DNA from: Saprospiraceae bacterium
GTDB lineage: Bacteria > Bacteroidota > Bacteroidia > Chitinophagales > Saprospiraceae
DNA length: 64,000 nucleotides
Direction of reading: 5' to 3'
Assembly (NCBI GenBank): GCA_016714025.1
Contig: JADJOB010000001.1
Location: forward strand, 769,259 to 833,258
Shown: positions 29,375 through 37,080 of the stretch, piece by piece
How positions within the stretch are numbered: the stretch's first letter is position 1
Layout of the letters: each line of letters begins with the position of its first letter
Position numbers and translations under genes: made by a program
Notes under the pieces: model-generated
The model's input: the letters and a program-made list of their open reading frames with translations, nothing else
Databases searched by the model: none
Told to the model about the DNA's origin: nothing

Positions 29375-30268
29375 ATGGAATTAATTACAATGGGTATGGG
29401 CTGGATACCGGATCGCCCAGATTGCCGTGACTTTACTCCGGAAACACCTCTGGTTGTTGACCAACTAAAAAATGTCCATGGTTTACATTTGAGTAAACGT
29501 AGCAAAAAGACAGAAAAGCCATTAAAGGTACCTGTCTCAATTGATCTAAGTTCCTATTGTTCGCCAATAGAAGACCAAAAAAGTCTGGGAGCCTGCACTG
29601 CGCATGCCGCTATTGGTTTGTTAGAATATTTCGAACAGCGTGCCTATGGAAAATACATTGACGGCAGTCGGTTGTTTTTATATAAAGTTTCAAGGAAATT
29701 GCTGATGTGGACTGGTGATACGGGTGCGTATTTACGAACCGCCATGCAAGCACTTGCTGCATTTGGTACGCCTCCTGAAAAATATTATCCCTATATAATT
29801 TCAAAATTTGAAGAAGAACCTTCTGCCTTTTGTTATTCGTTTGCTCAAAGTTATAAAGGCTTAAAATATTACAGGTTGGATTCTGGAAATACAACTCCAA
29901 CAGCAGCGATTGCCAATATGAAAAAAAATATGGCCGCTGGATTGCCCAGCATGTTTGGATTCACCTGTTACCAAAGTGCATTAGACCAGTCAAACACAAA
30001 TGGTGGTGCCATTCCTTATCCAAAAAATACCGATACCGTGGTAGGGGGTCATGCAGTAATTGCAATTGGATATGATGATAAAAAAGTAATTGTCAATAAA
30101 GATGATAATTCCAAAACCACCGGAGCATTTATGATTCGAAATTCATGGGGAACTGAATGGGGTAAAGATGGTTATGGCTGGTTACCATATAAATATTTTG
30201 AAAATAGACTGGCGGAAGATATTTGGTCTTTAGTAAAAGCAGGATGGTTTGACACAGGAGCTTTTTAA
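29375..30268 (+). CDS. Papain-like (C1-family) cysteine protease
   Basis: 297 residues, no signal peptide or transmembrane segment. Catalytic Cys in QKSLGACTAHAAIGLLEYF (near residue 74), His in VVGGHAVIAIGYDD (about 225) and Asn in IRNSWGTEWGKDGYGWLPY (about 257), with the preceding Gln as oxyanion residue: a complete papain triad. The N-terminal GMGWIPDRPDCRDFTPETP segment is typical of bacterial C1 proteases that lack a long propeptide. A DNA/RNA non-specific nuclease gene starts 9 bases after its stop, so the two are almost surely co-expressed. Role unknown; see findings. Confidence 0.9.
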   Translation: MELITMGMGWIPDRPDCRDFTPETPLVVDQLKNVHGLHLSKRSKKTEKPLKVPVSIDLSSYCSPIEDQKSLGACTAHAAIGLLEYFEQRAYGKYIDGSRLFLYKVSRKLLMWTGDTGAYLRTAMQALAAFGTPPEKYYPYIISKFEEEPSAFCYSFAQSYKGLKYYRLDSGNTTPTAAIANMKKNMAAGLPSMFGFTCYQSALDQSNTNGGAIPYPKNTDTVVGGHAVIAIGYDDKKVIVNKDDNSKTTGAFMIRNSWGTEWGKDGYGWLPYKYFENRLAEDIWSLVKAGWFDTGAF

Positions 30269-30277
30269 TAAGGAGTT

Positions 30278-31273
30278 ATGGATTCACATATTGGATACAA
30301 CCCACGATTTTTAGGAAGAGCGTATTATCTACCGCTTCCAAAATTATCTGCCAGCCAAAAACAGGATTTGATCAAATATGAAGGCAAGAAATACAAATTA
30401 GATTACATTCATTACAGTGTTGTGATGTGTAAAAGCAGACGACTTGCATATTATACTGCTGTAAATATTGACGGATCTTGTTGGCAAAACAATTCCAGAG
30501 AAGGATCCTGGAAAGAGGAAAAAAGAATTGCAAATTATGAACAACTTGGCAATAAGCTGTATCGTGCAGATCAAAGTAAATTTGACAAAGGGCATTTGGT
30601 TCGAAGAGAAGATCCGGAATGGGGAGATAAGGAAATCAGTTTGAAAGCAGGTGCACAAACATTTATTTTTACCAATTGTGCACCCCAACACGAAAAATTA
30701 AACAGGGATATCTGGGCCGACCTTGAGGCAAATATTTTACATGCAGGTGCAGATACATTGAATGTAAAAGTGTGCGTATTTACGGGACCTGTATTGGCAC
30801 CCACTGATGGAAGTTTTGTTACACCACTTGAAAATCAATACATACAAATACCAAATTTATTTTGGAAGGTGGTTGTATGGAAAAAATCAGATAATAAATC
30901 ATACGCAGTTGGCTTTATACAAAGTCAGGAATCCTTTTTAATTGAGGATGGTATTATACGAAAACCACTAACTGTCAATTCGAAATTGCTTTGTAAAATG
31001 ACAGACGATGATTTTTTTGAACACATTCGATTTAAAGATGGTCAAACCTATCAAGTTCGATTGGAAGAAATAGAAAAGTTGAGTGGTTTAAAATTTGACT
31101 GGAAACATGTAAAAAGACCCTTTAATCAAAACCCAATGGCAATTCGTGGAATCAAGAGATCTTCACCATCAAATGATATGCCTGCTAAAATTTTAAGACA
31201 AGATCCAAAATCAAAGGATGTATGTGTTGTAAGATGGAATCCTGTGTACCAGCTGGAAGGATTGGTTATATAG
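30278..31273 (+). CDS. DNA/RNA non-specific endonuclease (NucA/EndoG-type)
   Basis: 331 residues with a beta-beta-alpha-metal nuclease core. The catalytic motif [DE]RGH appears as KFDKGHLVRREDPEWGDK (His near residue 105), and the Mg2+-binding Asn is in TFIFTNCAPQHEKLNRDIW; the Glu/Asn helix follows (ADLEANILHAG). No signal peptide or lipobox is visible, unlike most secreted members. The C-terminal 90 residues (TDDDFFEHIRF onward) are a lysine-rich extension without recognised domain. It is preceded by a protease gene with a 9-base gap. Confidence 0.9.
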   Translation: MDSHIGYNPRFLGRAYYLPLPKLSASQKQDLIKYEGKKYKLDYIHYSVVMCKSRRLAYYTAVNIDGSCWQNNSREGSWKEEKRIANYEQLGNKLYRADQSKFDKGHLVRREDPEWGDKEISLKAGAQTFIFTNCAPQHEKLNRDIWADLEANILHAGADTLNVKVCVFTGPVLAPTDGSFVTPLENQYIQIPNLFWKVVVWKKSDNKSYAVGFIQSQESFLIEDGIIRKPLTVNSKLLCKMTDDDFFEHIRFKDGQTYQVRLEEIEKLSGLKFDWKHVKRPFNQNPMAIRGIKRSSPSNDMPAKILRQDPKSKDVCVVRWNPVYQLEGLVI

Positions 31274-31345
31274 TTGTTAGTTGATAGGTGTTAGTTGATA
31301 GTTGATAGTTGTTAGTTGATCGTTGCTAGTTGATAGGTGGTAGGT
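31274..31345. repeat. Intergenic 7-mer repeat tract (GATAGTT / GTTAGTT type)
   Basis: Directly after the nuclease stop are about nine imperfect 7-base units (GTTAGTT, GATAGGT, GATAGTT). Equivalent tracts occur at 47,212-47,275, 57,498-57,560 and 57,637-57,662. Confidence 0.75.
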
Positions 31346-31398
31346 GTTTTAATGTTTCAAGAAAGAACTCATTAGTCATTGAACATTGCGCATTGAAT

Positions 31399-31470
31399 AT
31401 TGAGCATTATTTCTCCGAAGCATGATTTTTAATGTTCAATGAGCAATGCTCAATTTGCAATGTTCAATTG
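31399..31470. repeat. 72-bp repeat unit A, copy 1
   Basis: Begins ATTGAGCATTATTTC and ends GCAATGTTCAATTG; carries the near-palindrome TGAGCAATGCTCA in its right half. Near-identical copies lie at 31,591-31,662 and 31,828-31,899, and a diverged copy near 47,416. Between copies 1, 2 and 3 lie ATTCGTG arrays, giving an A-B-A-B-A structure. Confidence 0.85.
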
Positions 31471-31494
31471 AAAATACAATTTATTTGTCCTCAA

Positions 31495-31585
31495 TTCGTG
31501 TTGCATTCGTGCATTCGTGGCAATTCTTCCTTCTTCAATTCGTGCTCAATTCGTGCTCCATTCGTGCATTCGTGGCAAATCTCCA
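31495..31585. repeat. ATTCGTG repeat array (unit B), block 1
   Basis: Imperfect array of ATTCGTG-containing units ending in the recurring CATTCGTGGCAA. Related arrays: 31,678-31,822 and 36,720-37,065. Confidence 0.8.
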
Positions 31586-31590
31586 TTGGT

Positions 31591-31662
31591 ATTGAGCATT
31601 ATTTCTTCGAAGAATGATTTTTAATGTTCAATGAGCAATGCTCAATTTGCAATGTTCAATGG
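31591..31662. repeat. 72-bp repeat unit A, copy 2
   Basis: Differs from copy 1 by only a few bases (for example TTCTTCGAAGAATG against TTCTCCGAAGCATG) and ends TTCAATGG. Same length, 72 bases. Confidence 0.85.
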
Positions 31663-31677
31663 AAAAGAAAATTTATT

Positions 31678-31822
31678 CGTTCTCCATTCGTGCTCCATTC
31701 GTGCATTCGTGGCAATTCTTTTTTCCTTCAATTCGTCCTTAATTCGTGCATTCGTGGCAATTCTTCTTTCTTCAATTCGTCTTCAATTCGTGCTCCTTTC
31801 GTGCATTCGTGGCAATTCTCCA
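31678..31822. repeat. ATTCGTG repeat array (unit B), block 2
   Basis: Longer than block 1, with three copies of GTGCATTCGTGGCAATTC spaced by TTCAATTCGT(C/G) runs. Lies between unit A copies 2 and 3. Confidence 0.8.
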
Positions 31823-31827
31823 TTGGT

Positions 31828-31899
31828 ATTGAGCATTATTTCTTCGAAGCATGATTTTTAATGTTCAATGAGCAATGCTCAATTTGCAATGTTCAATTG
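31828..31899. repeat. 72-bp repeat unit A, copy 3
   Basis: Almost identical to copy 1 over 72 bases (ATTGAGCATTATTTCTTCGA start, TGTTCAATTG end). Confidence 0.85.
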
Positions 31900-31930
31900 A
31901 AGATTTAATTGAGCTGTGTTCAAAGATTTT

Positions 31931-31966
31931 TCAAAAAAAATAAGGGCTGCCAGTATGACAGCCCTT
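31931..31966 (-). terminator. Intrinsic terminator of haloperoxidase copy 2
   Basis: On the minus strand, an 8-bp stem AAGGGCTG/CAGCCCTT with a 9-base loop is followed by a run of eight U (A-run at 31933-31940). It lies 25 bases past the stop of the haloperoxidase gene. Confidence 0.85.
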
Positions 31967-31990
31967 AAAGCCAATTACGTATAAAAATTT

Positions 31991-33382
31991 TTATCGTTTC
32001 CAGGGCAGTTGAAGAACGCGCCTTGCTGTTAAAATTCCACAAAAATTACCGCCATCGTAATCCATTCGATAATGAACGCCAAGCGGCAAGCGACTAAATG
32101 CATTTTCATTTGCAAGATCACGCAAACTGTTGTAGGCTCGAGGATGCCCATTGAAATCTGTTCGTTGCTGATGGCAGTAATCTGTAAATGGGTAACTACC
32201 GCCAACAAAGGCTTCCAGAATACCTACTCCTGAAAAAGCAAAGGTAGAGTGACCTGAAGGATAGGCAGGGAATGGAGGAGTAAAACCTAACCATGGGATG
32301 GTAAAATTGGGATCAATTTCTCTTTGGATATAGGTTATTGGACGTTCAACATTGTACTTATATTTATTGTACCAACAAATAACAGCAGCATCACTTAAAG
32401 CCATACCGATCTGCGCATACAATAAACAGGTTTGTTCTAAATTGAAATCCTCTTCATTGACAATTTGATCGGCAATTGCTTCCAGTCTAGCCGGTGGACT
32501 AAAAGTCCAACCTACCCGATCATCGCTCCAAAATTCAGCCATATGTTCCATGTCCCCTTTAGGCTCCTTGCGAGCAAGATTGGTGACAACGTAGGTTTCA
32601 TATGCTTGGGCGTAAATGACAGAATTTGTATCTGAATTGCATGTATATGGTGAAACCAATGCATCCAAGTCACCCGTTGTTACAGCAAATCGTCTCACCT
32701 TTCCCCATTGCGAAAACAACCCGCGATCTGCTACTTTAATTGGATCAGTTGGAACCCATTCGCATCCTTGTGCATTGACCGGAACAGGAAATGGATTGAG
32801 ATGGGCATTGTGACCTACCGGATCAGAAATTGAAAACCTCCAGATAGCAGTTGCTACTTCGCGGCCGTGTGCTTCTGAATCATTCAATAATACTTCAGTT
32901 GCCGTATTTCTATATTTTGCCCGAAGTTCTTTTTCCTTATTGACAATCAAATTTAAAAATTCTTGCTTATTGAGGACATTACCGTTCTTATCCTTAAACG
33001 TAACATCTTCAAAAAATTTGGTCATCAGGTAGCCATAGGATGCATTGATTACTTCCGGCCAATATAAGTTCCTTTTAATAGCCGGCATATCTGAAATACC
33101 TAATCTAAATTGTAAAGATTGGTATTCAGGCATACCGCCTAAACTTGCTTCATAAGCGCTTAATCCCAAATAAGCCAGTGCTCTTGGAGCCGGTCCAGGT
33201 CTAAAAAAAGAAGCATAACGATCCAGTTCTAAAAATACATTGACCCATTCGTGATACACCGAATTGTCCTGAGATTTCATTAGATCATCAGAACCTGCAG
33301 TGTTTTCCGATTTATTACAGGACATCGTTGCTCCCACTAAAAAAACGATGACCAAAAACAGTAAACGTGTCGAGATTTTCAT
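31991..33382 (-). CDS. Vanadium-dependent haloperoxidase / PAP2-superfamily lipoprotein (copy 2)
   Basis: 463 residues with lipoprotein signal (FLVIVFLVGATMSC, lipobox ATMSC). The C-terminal catalytic core has GFTPPFPAYPSGHSTFAFSG and PLGVHYRMDYDGG (His plus Asp), the vanadate/phosphate site of VHPO enzymes. The mid-domain AEFWSDDRVGWTFSPPAR resembles the copy 1 segment IAKFWSDDPGITATPPGH, supporting paralogy. A 16-bp dyad shared with nrdD, norZ and the Rrf2 gene sits 25 bases upstream of its start, and a TATTTTTG -7 element is just beyond it, so this paralogue may respond to the same signal. Confidence 0.88.
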   Translation of the reverse strand: MKISTRLLFLVIVFLVGATMSCNKSENTAGSDDLMKSQDNSVYHEWVNVFLELDRYASFFRPGPAPRALAYLGLSAYEASLGGMPEYQSLQFRLGISDMPAIKRNLYWPEVINASYGYLMTKFFEDVTFKDKNGNVLNKQEFLNLIVNKEKELRAKYRNTATEVLLNDSEAHGREVATAIWRFSISDPVGHNAHLNPFPVPVNAQGCEWVPTDPIKVADRGLFSQWGKVRRFAVTTGDLDALVSPYTCNSDTNSVIYAQAYETYVVTNLARKEPKGDMEHMAEFWSDDRVGWTFSPPARLEAIADQIVNEEDFNLEQTCLLYAQIGMALSDAAVICWYNKYKYNVERPITYIQREIDPNFTIPWLGFTPPFPAYPSGHSTFAFSGVGILEAFVGGSYPFTDYCHQQRTDFNGHPRAYNSLRDLANENAFSRLPLGVHYRMDYDGGNFCGILTARRVLQLPWKR

Positions 33383-33406
33383 AGTAAACTAATTTAATAT
33401 TTATTT

Positions 33407-33422
33407 AAGAGTTTTTTGTCTT
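33407..33422 (-). promoter_or_regulatory. Predicted Rrf2/NsrR-like operator upstream of haloperoxidase copy 2
   Basis: AAGAGTTTTTTGTCTT: a 16-bp dyad AAGAc-N6-GTCTT with one mismatch, 25 bases before the start. A -7 element TATTTTTG (minus strand, 33430-33437) lies 7 bases upstream of it. A further half-site occurs at 33497-33512. Confidence 0.55.
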
Positions 33423-33576
33423 ATTTACACAAAAATAAGGGTTGCACCCATTTCTAAAAATTTTTTAAATTTAATTTTTAAAAAATTAAATTATTTAAGA
33501 CTTTTTTAGCTGGTTTTGGGGATTTTGGCAGAAACCCAGCCCTTTTTTAGTTTTATTGAATACTTTAAATTATAAA

Positions 33577-34287
33577 TTAAGACCGCACGATGATCTCAAA
33601 TTTTGTCGAACTGAAGTCCCCTTGCTTAATCAATTGATAATCGTTTGGAAGTTCACCAAGGGTATTGCAATCGTTAAAAAAATTTTGAAGGTAGTAGGTT
33701 CCCGTATAATTCCTGGATTCCAAATAGTGGATCATTTGCATAAGATCTTGTGAACCCAAGAGTTGAGAATGGATGGTCGTCCGGACTTCAAAACTTGCGT
33801 TAATATTAATTAAAAAATCAAGACTTTGTTGAAATTTATTAAACAAGCCAGATTGGGTTACTTTATAAAATTGATTTGGAAGTGCCTTAAAATCCAAGGC
33901 AATATAATGAACGAGTTGATTTTGAATTATTGATTTTAATCGCCAAGGGTAAGACCCATTGGTATCTATTTTTATTAAAAAACCTTGTTCTTTTAATTTT
34001 TGAATAAACGATTCAATCTTTTTATCCATCAAACATTCACCGCCACTTAATACGACTCCATCTAAAAATCCTTTCCGACTGGAAATCCACTTGAAAGCAT
34101 CCTCATGTGAAATAGTACCTTTGGATCTTACCATGTCAGGATTATAACAATAGTGGCAACGCATATTGCAGCCTGCAAACCAAATAATACATGCCGTTTT
34201 ATCTGGAAAATCCAATAAAGTAAAGGGTGTGATATGATAGATGGAATTAGTCACGGCTTGTTTCAACAAAATGCTTTCGTTCGACAT
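33577..34287 (-). CDS. nrdG: Anaerobic ribonucleotide-reductase activating protein (radical SAM)
   Basis: Activates class III NrdD by making its glycyl radical. The radical-SAM cluster motif is CNMRCHYCYN (C-x3-C-x2-C) at about residues 40-47, with the SAM motif SGGECLMDKKIE and later KIDTNGSYPWRL. About 236 residues, a little longer than E. coli NrdG and of the type with a PFTLLDFPDKTACIIWFAGC lead. Possible starts are the ATGs at 34305 and 34287 and a GTG at 34254, which would overlap the upstream mini-gene by only 8 bases. I use 34287; the true start is uncertain. Confidence 0.92.
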   Translation of the reverse strand: MSNESILLKQAVTNSIYHITPFTLLDFPDKTACIIWFAGCNMRCHYCYNPDMVRSKGTISHEDAFKWISSRKGFLDGVVLSGGECLMDKKIESFIQKLKEQGFLIKIDTNGSYPWRLKSIIQNQLVHYIALDFKALPNQFYKVTQSGLFNKFQQSLDFLININASFEVRTTIHSQLLGSQDLMQMIHYLESRNYTGTYYLQNFFNDCNTLGELPNDYQLIKQGDFSSTKFEIIVRS

Positions 34288-34429
34288 GCTCCCCTTTCTT
34301 TCCAATATTAAAACTTTCCACAGGCCGGTGATAACCCATTACTCTGGTAAACACCAGACATTTTGTACGCTTTTCATTATGCAATTCCAACAATTGGTTG
34401 GTGGGTTGTGCTTTGTGTTTAGTTTCCAT
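34247..34429 (-). CDS. Separate glycyl-radical segment of class III ribonucleotide reductase
   Basis: A 60-residue gene between nrdD and nrdG. Its core, RTKCLVFTRVMGYHRPVESF then NIGKKGEHVERKHF, matches the extreme C-terminus of single-chain NrdD, where R-V-x-G-Y carries the radical glycine. Here that glycine (near residue 32) is encoded apart from nrdD, whose own ORF ends just after its Cys-rich zinc motif. The ATG overlaps the nrdD stop (ATGGAAACTAA), an 11-base overlap suited to translational coupling. Standalone proteins of this type are annotated as NrdD in other bacteria and archaea. Confidence 0.8.
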   Translation of the reverse strand: METKHKAQPTNQLLELHNEKRTKCLVFTRVMGYHRPVESFNIGKKGEHVERKHFVETSRD

Positions 34430-36539
34430 ATAAATAATTTTTAGTTTCTGTTAATAGTGCTTGAAGTAATGCCTCATCACATTTCGGACAATATGCATGT
34501 TCACCGCTTAAATAACCATGTGTTTTACACACACTAAAAACCGGAGTGATCGTTACATAAGGCAATCTGAAATTGGAAAGTACTTTTCGCAATAAATTGC
34601 GGCAAGCTTCTGGTGAACTGATTTTCTCACGCATATATAAATGAAGCACAGTCCCTCCGGTATATTTGCATTGCAATTCATCTTGTTGAATCAAGGCTTC
34701 AAATGGATCCTCAGTAAAATGTGCCGGAAGTTGCGAACTGTTTGTATAGTATATGTTTTCTCCAAAACCGGCTTGAAGTATGTCTTCAAATCTTTTTTTA
34801 TCTTCCTTAGCAAATCGATACGTAGTTCCTTCAGCAGGTGTTGCTTCAAGGTTATAAAGATTTCCGGTAATTTCCTGAAATTGAATGATGCGATTGCGGA
34901 TATGGTCTAATATTCTTAAAGCAAAATCGCGGCCCCATTCATTGGCAATTGAATACCGGTCTTTAGAAAAATTACGAATCATTTCATTGATTCCGTTGAC
35001 TCCTATCGTTGAAAAATGATTTTTCAGATTTTTCAAATAGCGCTTTGTATATGGAAATAATCCCCGGTCAAATAATTCTTGAATATAATCCCGTTTTTTC
35101 TCCAAACTGGAATTTGCCAGGTCAAGTAATTGATCCAATCGATGTATTAGGGCAGCTTCATTCTCGGAATATAAATATCCCAGGCGCGCCATATTGATCG
35201 TAACCACTCCAATACTTCCGGTCATTTCGGCGCTTCCAAATAATCCGTTTCCTCGTTTGAGTAATTCCCTTAAATCCAATTGTAAACGACAACACATGCT
35301 GCGAATGGCATTGGGCTTGTAGGCATTTGGGTTTTCAATCCGGATTCCTTGTTCATCCAACATAAATTGACTCCCTATAAAATTTTGAAAGTATGATGAA
35401 CCAATTTTTGCAGTATTCTCAAACAGGATATCGGTATTTTCACCATACCAATCAAAGTCTTCTGTAATGTTGACGGTTGGAATGGGAAAGGTGAAAGGTT
35501 GCCCATTCGCATCGCCTTCCGTCATAACCTGATAATAAGCCCGGTTAATTAAATTCATTTCAGTTTGAAAATGTCGATAACACAATTCAGTAGCATCCCT
35601 GACACCGCGTTCAGACAATTTATCTTTAATAATTTCAAACTGAATGTCTTTAAAAAGATGTTGATCGTTTCGACTGGGAAACTGATCTTGCAAATCTTTT
35701 GGAACCGTCCAATCCAATGTAATATTTGTAAAAGGAGATTGTCCCCATCGGGCTGGCACATTCAAATTATACACAAAACTTCGAATGGCTTTTAATACTT
35801 CATCGTATGTTAGCTGATCTTTAAAAACATAAGGAGCTAAATAGGTATCAAACGAACTAAAGGCTTGTGCACCGGCCCATTCACTTTGAAGGATTCCAAG
35901 AAAATTTGCCATTTGACCCAATGCTTCTCGAAAATGAGATGGGGGTCTACTCTCCACGCGTCCTCGAACTCCATTAAACCCTTCATTTAATAGAATGCGC
36001 AAACTCCAACCCGCACAATATCCTGTAAGACAATCTAAATCATGAATATGATAGTCCCCATTCCGATGGGCGTATCCTTCTTCTTTTGAATATACTTTAT
36101 CAAGCCAATAATTGGCAATTACCTTACCTGCTACATTATTAATTAAACCTGCACTGGAATAGGAGGTATTGGCATTAGCGTTTATGCGCCAATCGGTTTG
36201 GTAAACATATTCATTTACGGTTTGCGAGCAATCAATGTAGCTGGTATCATCGTTTAAACCAAGTACGTGCTCCCGTTGCAATTTGCGTGTGTGCCGATGC
36301 AACATAAATGCGCGCATGACATCAAATTCAATAAAATCAAATAAGGTCTTTTCTATGAGGTCTTGGATATCCTCAACTGCCCAACAGGTTTTTGCATTTA
36401 AATAACTTTGAATGGTATTCAAGCATTTTAAATTCAATGCTTTGTTTTGACCTAAAAATGCTTTTTGCAGCGCATCTTCAATTTTATTAAATTGAAAAGG
36501 TCGGTATTCTCCATTGCGTTTGATGACCCAGTCTGGCAT
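34419..36539 (-). CDS. nrdD: Anaerobic ribonucleoside-triphosphate reductase, large part lacking its radical-glycine tail
   Basis: 706 residues. An N-terminal ATP cone (VIKRNGEYRPFQFNKIEDAL, about 4-90) is followed by the ten-stranded barrel with HIHDLDCLTGYCAGWSLRIL (active-site Cys region), IGVVTINMARLGYL and TPAEGTTYRFAKEDKKR. It ends with the zinc motif VCKTHGYLSGEHAYCPKC, then only 19 residues: no R-V-x-G-Y. The frame extends to 36614, but that would cover the operator at 36597, so the ATG at 36539 is preferred. With nrdG and the mini-gene it allows dNTP synthesis without oxygen, useful when NO poisons the aerobic enzyme. Confidence 0.95.
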   Translation of the reverse strand: MPDWVIKRNGEYRPFQFNKIEDALQKAFLGQNKALNLKCLNTIQSYLNAKTCWAVEDIQDLIEKTLFDFIEFDVMRAFMLHRHTRKLQREHVLGLNDDTSYIDCSQTVNEYVYQTDWRINANANTSYSSAGLINNVAGKVIANYWLDKVYSKEEGYAHRNGDYHIHDLDCLTGYCAGWSLRILLNEGFNGVRGRVESRPPSHFREALGQMANFLGILQSEWAGAQAFSSFDTYLAPYVFKDQLTYDEVLKAIRSFVYNLNVPARWGQSPFTNITLDWTVPKDLQDQFPSRNDQHLFKDIQFEIIKDKLSERGVRDATELCYRHFQTEMNLINRAYYQVMTEGDANGQPFTFPIPTVNITEDFDWYGENTDILFENTAKIGSSYFQNFIGSQFMLDEQGIRIENPNAYKPNAIRSMCCRLQLDLRELLKRGNGLFGSAEMTGSIGVVTINMARLGYLYSENEAALIHRLDQLLDLANSSLEKKRDYIQELFDRGLFPYTKRYLKNLKNHFSTIGVNGINEMIRNFSKDRYSIANEWGRDFALRILDHIRNRIIQFQEITGNLYNLEATPAEGTTYRFAKEDKKRFEDILQAGFGENIYYTNSSQLPAHFTEDPFEALIQQDELQCKYTGGTVLHLYMREKISSPEACRNLLRKVLSNFRLPYVTITPVFSVCKTHGYLSGEHAYCPKCDEALLQALLTETKNYLYGN

Positions 36540-36568
36540 ATTTAAAATTTGAAAAAGTAATTCTATTC

Positions 36569-36586
36569 TGACCCAATGAAGGGTCA
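36569..36586 (-). promoter_or_regulatory. Perfect dyad in the nrdD leader
   Basis: TGACCC-AATGAA-GGGTCA: six-base arms without mismatch, 30 bases upstream of the nrdD start and 11 downstream of the Rrf2-type site. It may be a second operator or a weak leader hairpin. Confidence 0.45.
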
Positions 36587-36596
36587 AATTATTATT

Positions 36597-36612
36597 AAGA
36601 CAATTATGTCTC
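36597..36612 (-). promoter_or_regulatory. Predicted Rrf2/NsrR-like operator upstream of nrdD
   Basis: AAGACAATTATGTCTC: AAGACA-N4-TGTCTc, the best copy of the shared dyad. On the minus strand a -7 element TATATTTG (36612-36619) touches its upstream edge, so binding would block initiation. It is 58 bases from the preferred nrdD start. Confidence 0.6.
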
Positions 36613-36719
36613 AAATATATAACAAATTTGTAATATTTAATTTTTAAGTAGAATAATTTTTTTAATCAGCGCTGCATATTTATTGATTCTCAAATAAGGA
36701 TATTAATTGAGAAATTAGA

Positions 36720-37065
36720 ATTAAGAAATGCCACGAATGGAAGATAGAAGAGTTGCTACGAATGCACGAATGAATGCGAAGAGTTGCCACGAATGCACGA
36801 ATTGAAGACGAATGAAGAAGGAGGAGTTGCCACGAATGCACGAATGAATGCACGAATAAAGATTCGAAATATAATTAAATAATTCATTCGTCCTTAATTC
36901 GTGCATTCGTGGCGATTCCTTTTAATTCGTCTTTAATTCGTGGCGATTCTTCTTAATTCGTCTTTAATTCGTGGCGATTCCTCTTAATTCGTCTTTAATT
37001 CGTGCATTCGTGGCGATTCCCTTAATTCGTCTTTAATTCGTGCATTCGTGGCAATCCTCCATTGG
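36720..37065. repeat. ATTCGTG arrays in inverted orientation between norZ and nrdD
   Basis: 36720-36860 carries GCCACGAATGCACGAA-type units and 36890-37065 the reverse complement (ATTCGTGCATTCGTGGCGAT). The two halves could pair into a long hairpin in the norZ transcript. The unit is shared with 31,495-31,822. No gene is supported in this 466-base gap. Confidence 0.8.
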
Positions 37066-37080
37066 TTCTTAATTCTTGAA

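Noticed and set aside
31432..31861. Overlapping small open frames in the 31.4-31.9 kb region
   Set aside because: They translate the 72-bp unit and ATTCGTG arrays; the protein repeats simply reflect DNA repeats.
31399..31899. CRISPR-like array
   Set aside because: Three long repeats exist, but the spacers are themselves repetitive, of unequal length (about 120 and 165 bases), and no cas genes are present.
36539..36614. Extended nrdD start at 36614
   Set aside because: It would place the predicted operator and -7 element inside the coding region, and the ATP-cone family begins at the later methionine.
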